Assembly (NCBI GenBank): GCA_963693285.1
Contig: OY848917.1
Coordinates: forward strand, 13,206,192-13,270,191
Origin: Xestospongia muta
Taxonomy: Eukaryota; Porifera; Demospongiae; Haplosclerida; Petrosiidae
Direction: 5' to 3'
DNA: 64,000 nt
The notes beneath the pieces were generated by a model. It had not been told where the DNA came from and made no database searches. It worked only from the letters and a program-made list of their open reading frames with translations. Below, piece by piece: positions 32,701 to 43,531 of the stretch; position 1 is the first letter of the stretch; each line of letters begins with the position of its first letter. A program made the position numbers and the translations under genes.

Positions 32701-35700
32701 TTATGTAACACTTACAGACTATGATATTGTAAATGACACATAGAGACAAGAAGTAATCACATCATCATAAATATGGGAACAAAATTAAAAAAGAAAACAA
32801 AATAACACCATTTATACACTAAACTTAGAAGTTATATTACATTATATAACACTTACAGTCTATAATATTGTAAATGACACATAAAGACGACAAGTAATCA
32901 CATTTCCATAAATATGTGAACAAAATATAAGAAAGAAAACAAAATAATAACATTGTATACACTAAATGTAGAAGTTATATTACATTATATAACATTTACA
33001 GACTATGATATTGTAAATGACACATAGAGACGAGAAGTAATCACATCATCATAAATATGGGAACAAAATTAAAAAAGAAAACAAAATAACACCATTTATA
33101 CACTAAACTTAGAAGTTATATTACATTATATAACACTTACTATCTATGATATTGTAAATGACACATAGAGACAAGAAGTAATCACATCACCATAAACATG
33201 GAATCAAAATATAAAAATGAAAACAAAATGACACCATTGTATACACCAAACTTAGAAGTTATATAACATTATATAACACTTACTTCCTATGATATTGTAA
33301 ATGACACATAGAGACAAGAAGTAATTACATCACCATAAATATGGGAACAAAATATAAGAATGAAAACAAAATAACACCATTTAAACACTAAACTTAGAAG
33401 TTATATTACATTATATAACACTTACTTCCTATGATATTGTAAATGGCACATAAAGACGAAAAGTAATCACATTTCCATAAATATAGGAGCAAAATATAAT
33501 AAAGAAAACAAAATAACACCATTTATACACTAAACTTAGAAGTTATATTACATTATATAACACTTACCATCTATGATATTGGTAATGACACATAGAGACA
33601 AGAAGTAATCACATCATCATAAACATGGAAACAAAATATAAGAATGAAAACAAAATAACACCATTTATACACTAAACTTAGAAGTTATAGTACATTATAT
33701 AACGCTTACTTGCTATGATGTTGTAAATGACACATAGAGACAAGAAGTAATCACATCACCATAAATATGGGAACAAAATATAAGAACGAAAACAAAATAA
33801 CAGCATTGTATACACTAAACTTAGAAGTTATATTACATTATATAACACTTTCTCTATATTATGTTGTAAATGACACATAAAGACGAAAAGTAATCACATT
33901 TCCATAAATATAGGAGCAAAATATAATAAAGAAAACGAAATAACACCAATTATACACTAAACTTAGAAGTTATATTACATTATATAACACTTACCATCTA
34001 TGATATTGGTAATGACACATAGAGACAAGAAGTAATCACATCATCATAAACATGGAAACAAAATATAAGAATGAAAACAAAATAACACCATTTATACACT
34101 AAACTTAGAAGTTATAGTACATTATATAACGCTTACTTGCTATGATGTTGTAAATGACACATAGAGACAAGAAGTAATCACATCACCATAAATATGGGAA
34201 CAAAATATAAGAACGAAAACAAAATAACAGCATTGTATACACTAAACTTAGAAGTTATATTACATTATATAACACTTTCTCTATATTATGTTGTAAATGA
34301 CACATAAAGACGAAAAGTAATCACATTTCCATAAATATAGGAGCAAAATATAATAAAGAAAACAAAATAACACCAATTATACACTAAACTTAGAAGTTAT
34401 ATTACATTATATAACACTTACCAGCTATGATATTGGTAATGACACATAGAGACAAGAAGTAATCACATCATCATAAACATGGAAACAAAATATAAGAACG
34501 AAAACAAAATAACACCATTTATACACTAAACTTAGAAGTTATATTACATTATATAACGCTTACTTGCTATGATGTTGTAAATGACACATAGAGACAAGAA
34601 GTAATCACATCACCATAAATATGGGAACAAAATATAAGAACGAAAACAAAATAACAGCATTGTATACACTAAACTTAGAAGTTATATTACATTATATAAC
34701 ACTTACATGCTATGATGTTGTAAATGACACATAGAGACAAGAAGTAATCACATCACCATAAATATGGAAACAAAATATAAGAACGAAAACAAAATAACAG
34801 CATTATATACACTAAACTTAGAAGTTATATTACATTATATAACACTTACATGCTATGATGTTGTAAATGACACATAAAGACGAAAAGTAATCACATTTCC
34901 ATAAATATAGGAGCAAAATATAATAAAGAAAACAAAATAACAGCATTGTATACACTAAATTTAGAAGTTATATTACATTATATAACACTTACGATCTATG
35001 ATATTGTAAATGACACATAGAGACGAGAAGTAATCAGATCATCATAAATATCGGAATAAAATATAAATAAGAAAACAAAATAACACCATTGTATGCACTA
35101 AATTTAGAAGTTATATTACATTATATAACACTTACTTGCTATGATGTTGTAAATGACACATAGAGACAAGAAGTAATCACATCATCATAAATATGTGAAC
35201 AAAATATAAGAAAGAAAACAAAATAACACCATTGTATACACTAAACTTAGAAGTTATAGTACATTATATAACACTTACTTCCTATGATATTGTAAATGAC
35301 ACATAGAGACGAGAAGTAATCACATCATCATAAATATGGGAACAAAATTAAAAAAGAAAACAAAATAACACCATTTATACACTAAACTTAGAAGTTATAT
35401 TACATTATATAACACTTACAGTCTATAATATTGTAAATGGCACATAAAGACGACAAGTAATCACATTTCCATAAGTATGTGAACAAAATATAAGAACGAA
35501 AACAAAATAACAGCATTGTATACACTAAACTTAGAAGTTATATTACATTATATAACACTTACATGCTATGATGTTGTAAATGACACATAAAGACGAAAAG
35601 TAATCACATTTCCATAAATATAGGAGCAAAATATAATAAAGAAAACAAAATAACACCATTGTGTACACTAAACTTATATTACATTATATAACACTTTCTC

Positions 35701-38700
35701 TATATTATGTTGTAAATGACACATAGAGACAAGAAGTAATCACATCACCATAAACATGGAAACAAAATATAAGAATGAAAACAAAATAACACCATTTATA
35801 CACTAAACTTAGAAGTTATAGTACATTATATAACGCTTACTTGCTATGATGTTGTAAATGACACATAGAGATGAGAAGTAATCACATCATCATAAATATG
35901 TGAACAAAATATAAGAAAGAAAACAAAATAACATCATTGTATACAGTAAATGTAGAAGTTATAGTACATTATATAACACTTACTTCCTATGATATTGTAA
36001 ATGGCACATAAAGACGACAAGTAATCACATTTCCATAAGTATGTGAACAAAATATAAGAAAGAAAACAAAATAACACCATTGTATACACTAAACTTAGAA
36101 GTTATATTACATTATATAACACTTACAGACTATAATATTGTAAATGACACATAGAGATGAGAAGTAATCACATCACCATTAATGTGGGAGCAAAATATAA
36201 GAAAGAAAACAAAATAATTCCATTGTATACACTAAATGTAGAAGTTATATTACACTATATAACACTTACCCACTATGATATTGTAAATGGCACATAAAAA
36301 CGAGAAGTAATCAGATCATCATAAATATCGGAATAAAATATAAATAAGAAAACAAAATAACACCATTGTATGCACTAAACTTAGAAGTTATGTTACATTG
36401 TATAACACTTACTTCCTACCGTATTGTAAATGACACATAGAGACGACAAGTAATCACATCACCATAAATATGGGAGCAAAATATAAGAAAGAAAACAAAA
36501 TAACACCATTGTATACATTAAACGTAAAGGTTATATTACATTATATAATACTTACTAGCTATGATATTGTAAATGGCACATAAAGACGACAAGTAATCAC
36601 ATTTCCATAAGTATGTGAACAAAATATAAGAAAGAAAACAAAATAACACCATTGTATACACTAAACTTAGAAGTTATATTACATTATATAACACTTACTT
36701 GCTATGATGTTGTAAATGACACATAGAGACAAGAAGTAATCACATCACCATTAATATGGGAGCAAAATATAAGAATGAAAACAAAATAACATAATTGAAT
36801 ACACTGAACTTAGAAGTTATATTACATTATATAACACTTACTTTCTATGATATTGTAAATGACACATAGAGATGAGAAGTAATCAGATCATCATAAATAT
36901 GGGAACAAAATTAAAAAACATAACAAAATAACACCATTGTATACACTAAATTTAGAAGTTATATTACATTATATAACACTTATTCTCTATGATATTGTAA
37001 ATGACACATAGAGACGAGAAGTAATCAGATCATCATAAATATGGGAATAAAATATAAATAAGAAAACAAAATAACACCATTGTATGCACTAAATTTAGAA
37101 GTTATAGTACATTATGTAACACTTACAGACTATGATATTGTAAATGACACATAGAGACAAGAAGTAATCACATCATCATAAATATGGGAACAAAATTAAA
37201 AAAGAAAACAAAATAACACCATTTATACACTAAACTTAGAAGTTATATTACATTATATAACACTTACCAGCTATAATATTGTAAATGACACATAAAGACG
37301 ACAAGTAATCACATTTCCATAAATATGTGAACAAAATATAAGAAAGAAAACAAAATAATAACATTGTATACACTAAATGTAGAAGTTATATTACATTATA
37401 TAACATTTACAGACTATGATATTGTAAATGACACATAGAGACGAGAAGTAATCACATCATCATAAATATGGGAACAAAATTAAAAAAGAAAACAAAATAA
37501 CACCATTTATACACTAAACTTAGAAGTTATGTTACATTGTATAACACTTACTTCCTACCGTATTGTAAATGACACATAGAGACGACAAGTAATCACATCA
37601 CCATAAATATGGGAGCAAAATATAAGAAAGAAAACAAAATAACACCATTGTATACATTAAACGTAAAGGTTATATTACATTATATAATACTTACTAGCTA
37701 TGATATTGTAAATGGCACATAAAGACGACAAGTAATCACATTTCCATAAGTATGTGAACAAAATATAAGAAAGAAAACAAAATAACACCATTGTATACAC
37801 TAAACCTAGAAGTTATATTACATTATATAACACTTACAAACTATAATATTGTAAATGACACATAGAGATGAGAAGTTATCACATCACCATTAATATGGGA
37901 GCAAAATATAAGAATGAAAACAAAATAACATAATTGAATACACTGAACTTAGAAGTTATATTACATTATATAACACTTACTTTCTATGATATTGTAAATG
38001 ACACATAGAGATGAGAAGTAATCAGATCATCATAAATATGGGAACAAAATTAAAAAAGATAACAAAATAACACCATTGTATACACTAAATTTAGAAGTTA
38101 TATTACATTATATAACACTTACAGACTATGATATTGTAAATGACACATAGAGACGAGAAGTAATCAGATCATCATAAATATGGGAATAAAATATAAATAA
38201 GAAAACAAAATAACACCATTGTATGCACTAAATTTAGAAGTTATAGTACATTATGTAACACTTACAGACTATGATATTGTAAATGACACATAGAGACAAG
38301 AAGTAATCACATCATCATAAATATGGGAACAAAATTAAAAAAGAAAACAAAATAACACCATTTATACACTAAACTTAGAAGTTATATTACATTATATAAC
38401 ACTTACAGTCTATAATATTGTAAATGACACATAAAGACGACAAGTAATCACATTTCCATAAATATGTGAACAAAATATAAGAAAGAAAACAAAATAATAA
38501 CATTGTATACACTAAATGTAGAAGTTATATTACATTATATAACATTTACAGCCTATGATATTGTAAATGACACATAGAGACGAGAAGTAATCACATCATC
38601 ATAAATATGGGAACAAAATTAAAAAAGAAAACAAAATAACACCATTTATACACTAAACTTAGAAGTTATATTACATTATATAACACTTACTATCTATGAT

Positions 38701-41700
38701 ATTGTAAATGACACATAGAGACAAGAAGTAATCACATCACCATAAACATGGAATCAAAATATAAAAATGAAAACAAAATGACACCATTGTATACACCAAA
38801 CTTAGAAGTTATATAACATTATATAACACTTACTTCCTATGATATTGTAAATGACACATAGAGACAAGAAGTAATTACATCACCATAAATATGGGAACAA
38901 AATATAAGAATGAAAACAAAATAACACCATTTAAACACTAAACTTAGAAGTTATATTACATTATATAACACTTACTTCCTATGATATTGTAAATGACACA
39001 TAGAGACAAGAAGTAATCATATCACCATAAACATAGAAACAAAATATAAGAACGAAAACAAAATAACACCATTTATACACTAAACTTTGAAGTTATATTA
39101 CATTATATAACACTTACAAGCTATGATATTGTAAATGACACATAGAGACAAGAAGTAATCACATTACCATAAACATGGGAACAAAATATAAGAACAAAAA
39201 CAAAATAACACCATTGTATACACTAAACTTAGAAGTTATATTACATTATATAACACTTACAAGCTATGATATTGTAAATGACACATAGAGGCAAGAAGTA
39301 ATCACATCGCCATAAACATGGAAACAAAATATAAGAACGGAAATAAAATAACACCATTGTATACACTAAACTTAGAAGTTATATTACATTATGTAACACT
39401 TACAATCTACAATGTAGTAAATGACACATAAAGACGACAAGTAATCACATTTCCATAAATATGGGAGCAAAATATAATAAAGAAAACAAAATAACACCAT
39501 TGTATACACTAAACTTAGAAGTTATATTATATTATATAACACTTACTCTCTATGATATTGTAAATGACACATAATGACGATAAGTAATCACATCATCATA
39601 AATATGAGAACAAAATATAAAAAAGAAAACAAAATAACACCATTGTATACACTAAAGTTAGAAGTTATATTACATTATGTAATACTTACCAGCTATGATA
39701 TTGGTAATGACACATAGAGATGACAAGTAATCACATCATCATAAATATGGGAACAAAATATAGAAAGGAAGACAAAATAACACCATTTTATACACTAAAC
39801 TTAGAAATTATATTACATTATATAATACTTACTTCCTATGATATTGTAAATGACACATAGAGACGAGAAGTAATCACATCATCATAAACATGGGAACAAA
39901 ATATAAAAAAGAAAAAAAATGACACCATTGTATGCACTAAACATAGAAGTTATATTACATTATATAATACTTATAATCTATGATATTGTAAATGACACAT
40001 AAACGCAACATGTTATCACATCATCATAAATATGCGAACAAAATGTGATCTGATTTGTGAAAAGAGATTACTACTATTATAACACTTACTGTAATTGCAT
40101 AAGTAATTTGGTAATAAAATTCTTACTAAGTTTTACATTTCATGTTATCTATTTTTTTTAAAAACTGAGACATCATTTAGTAAACATCTATTGAAAATGT
40201 ACGGTTGTGTACACAACAACTGTATATTTTTGAGATGTTTTAACAGAAGTGGTCCCTTTTCGCAAATCAGTTCACAAATATAAAAAAAAACATAATATGA
40301 CAAGGATCTAATTTTTAGACTATTTCCTCATTAACCTTTCTGGCTGTAGTGTGAGTTAAGATTACTGTATTTCTCGTTGTGTAAGTGTATTTATGTGTTT
40401 GTTACCAGGTAATAATTATAGCAGGCTTGTAAGTAATGTAGCAGTAACAGTACTTGTAAAATTTACTACAATGAATGCTACTATTTAGGATTTCGTTTCC
40501 AATAATGATTCACTTCTTGATAAATTCTCATACAATAGTAGCATGACAATTACAAAGTAATACCACTCAGTGTAATTCATCTACTATTGTGTCAATGGTT
40601 CTGCACATTTTGCTTTTCATTGTTAATGTAGTACAATTATAAAGTCTATGCTATGTCTTCTCTAATAGTTACTATCTATTCATACAACTTAAAGGTTAAA
40701 GTAAAACACACTTATTCTCATGATTTGAATTACCTTAGTAACAACATTGATATTAGCTCCATGAGTGAGTAATAGCTCAACAATATCTGAGTGCCCTTCA
40801 TAACTTGCATAATGAAGAGCTGACCATCCATCCTATTATAAAAACAAAGTATCAACTATAAAATTAAACTACTAATACACTAAACTATTACTAAAACATA
40901 CACAAACCCTATAATAGTGTTTGGAGTTATACAAAGTCAGAAAGTACTGATTGTTTAGGTGATAATATAGTTAATGTAGACTTAAAGTTAACATAAATGT
41001 GGAAACAAAGATTTGATGGGATTGTTTTTATTCAAAGAAACATAATCAGATAGGCTGCATCATTTAAAATCAAATATTGCTTGTACAATAAATGAAATCT
41101 TACTTTATTTAGAATATTTATGTCGGCTCCTCTTGAGAGAGCATTTTGCACTCCAGACAAATCCCCTTTCTTAACACATTCAATTAGACTGTCATTCTAT
41201 AAAAACAAAAACACTATGTGTCAAGTACATAATGAATGATCTGACTTCAAAAACTAAATAACATTTGAAAAAATTACTAGCAATTGGCTTGATCACTTTA
41301 CTTCAGTGATATTTAAAATATAAAAATTACTTAATTATTTGGTGATAAAAAGTTAGTGCATACAATCTTAAGAGAACATGTTTGATACTGTGCCATTCTC
41401 TGACTTATATATTTTATGTTAAAAACAAACAGGCTAACATTATTACATCATTGAAATCTTATTGTGATAACTTTACTGATATTCTACATAAATGATATAT
41501 GATTATCATGTATGTACTTTACATATTGCAGTCACAGAATTCAAAAATCCCATAAATCCAGTACTGTCATACCTTAATTATTTTAAAGGAGGTGGTACCA
41601 TGTTGTCAATAATATTCATAGTAAAATTTGTTTTATATTTAACTCTATATCTTTTATACAACATTATATCAATGGTATTTGACTTTGTTGTTTGTTTCGA

Positions 41701-43471
41701 GGTAATTCCACATAGCAATGCCGAGTTATTGAAGTGACAACACACAACACAAAGGTATGTTTTTCTAAGAACACTTTTAAGACAGAGATTAGTCACTTCT
41801 TACCTTCCTAGTATAGTAACATTAGATTTGTATCCTACAAAGAAGATTTGATCTAACTACTATTGTTTCTGAAATATAATAGTCATTTTAATGCTTTCAA
41901 GCAACTTTAGATACCAAGCCTCAGCTTAAAAAATTGGTTTCATAGGATAATACGTAAACATCTTTTCCAGGGTTATTCAAAATTACGAAGCTATACTTAC
42001 TATTAGAGATAAATGTACTATAATACCACCACCTATGATATCAATGTTTACTTTAATTACTAAACTCTGCCATAGCATTGGTATACTATTAACTAGGGAT
42101 GATTACTGGGATAGCACTCTAGAGTATGCAGTTTAAATTGAAATTGTTATTATGTTAATTGGAATATATTCTCAAGCTAGGGTAGATCTAGCAAAAGAAA
42201 CTTAGGAGAGCCAAAAATTATAGTACATGTACTCATGTATTAAGCATGATATTTGCAGAAAACACACTACTACCTTTAGACCATGCTGGTACACTTCACT
42301 AGTTGTTAATGGAAACTTCTACCACATCTAAGAAGTGAGGATACAGTGTTTGGGTGGGCCTGGCCTACTCTTAATTATAAATCTGTTCTAAAGTTAACAG
42401 ATCTATTTGTCTATGCAAGATCCTATGTACAGTGATAAAGTGTACAGTACACAAGATATAACAGTAGACTATGCCACAATATCTCTGCATTACTAACTAG
42501 GGATGAGCAATATCATGATAATGATGATTATAAATACTTCTAGGATTACTTCATCCTAATATTGTCATATCTTAGTTACAATGAATGGGTTACACATAAA
42601 TCTATGTTTCTGTATAATAATATATCATTTTAGCACTTTTACTTAATATACTGCAGTTAATTTGAACAAAGTTTATAGCTGTATCAAATTAATATAGGAA
42701 GACAATATTGACAATAATCATGAAATCTGCATAGAAAGTAATTGTCAATTTACATTGTTAACCTCGCTGTGCGTGGGTGCATACCGAGGATACTGTAGTC
42801 TGTCAGTGTGTGTGTGTGTGTGTGTCAGCACTACCTATTACCAGGGATTGTTTTTGAACTGCTATAACTTGGCAAGCGAAGCGTTAGCATCTACCAACCT
42901 TTAGCAACGAATAAAAAAACATGTAGACTTTACAACAGTAGTATCAAGGACATCGTCAAGGAAAAGGAAAGCTTAAAATTCGCAAAAGAATTTTCAGGCT
43001 GCAGAGGTCAAGGTGCCGTTTCTTGAAAAGTAAAAAACTTAATGTGGAGATTTTTTAGTATGTTGTAGACAATCTTAGAGGAATACGCATCAGCAAGACA
43101 GAAGGCGGATACTTTCTATCATTTTATCTGTTTATTTTAACACATGATAACTAACGGTTTAGTAGGCGAAACAGTGCTTTGATCATTTCAGAGTTATACA
43201 GGGAGTAGGCAAAACAGGGATAGGCTAACAGTTAACAAACAATTAATTAATAACCTTATCAGATATTAAAGTAAACATGTACAGTTACATGATAAGAAGT
43301 ATGAACTACTATTTATAAAGTTATGTACCATGTATAGTATAAGTATATATAGATACAGTCTTGTGGTTTCTTATCACTATATTCACACAAGATAATTAAC
43401 ATTTTCTAAGAAGTCTTTGAAAACCATCCATATAAATTATATATATATATATATATAATTTATATGGGCAG

Positions 43472-43531
<60 letters not shown>

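Larger units (their letters stand above)
7986..40040 (-). repeat. Giant tandem array of candidate single-codon microexon cassettes
   Basis: About 220 head-to-tail units of 142-145 bp (for example starts 16,501, 16,643, 16,785) fill the intron between ankyrin exons 40734-40832 and 7079-7177. On the sense (minus) strand each unit carries ATATCATAG, a variable triplet, then GTAAGTG. By hand count about 190 units keep AG|NNN|GT. Triplets seen in those units: GGA ATT ACT CCA GAA CTG ATG AGA CAA CGA TCA TCT AAT GAT CAT ATC TGG CTA AAA TTT AGG ATA CTT GCT; none is a stop. The acceptor TAG is kept even when bases beside it change. A pyrimidine-containing stretch (ACTTCTTGTCTCTATG) and a branch-point-like TGATTAC lie upstream of the AG. 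Both flanking exons are phase 0, so any number of 3-nt exons stays in frame. That these are spliced is inference; that triplet and flanks have this form is direct reading. Confidence 0.85.

Noticed and set aside
7986..40040. CRISPR-like array
   Set aside because: Conserved repeats are about 140 bp and the variable part is only 3 bp, in a eukaryotic intron without cas genes.
7986..40040. Plain centromeric or heterochromatic satellite
   Set aside because: It lies inside an intron of an otherwise intact gene, is oriented with it, and change concentrates at one triplet between splice-like boxes. A neutral satellite would vary throughout. It remains the null hypothesis until transcripts are seen.
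7986..40040. Reading the triplets on the plus strand
   Set aside because: On that strand the triplet is flanked by CTTAC and CTATG, which are not splice signals in the forward sense, and TGA and TAG occur among the triplets.
41492..41796. Open frames on both strands as the missing first exon of the ankyrin gene
   Set aside because: Neither gives a Met-starting frame with a phase-0 donor joining exon 41104-41196.
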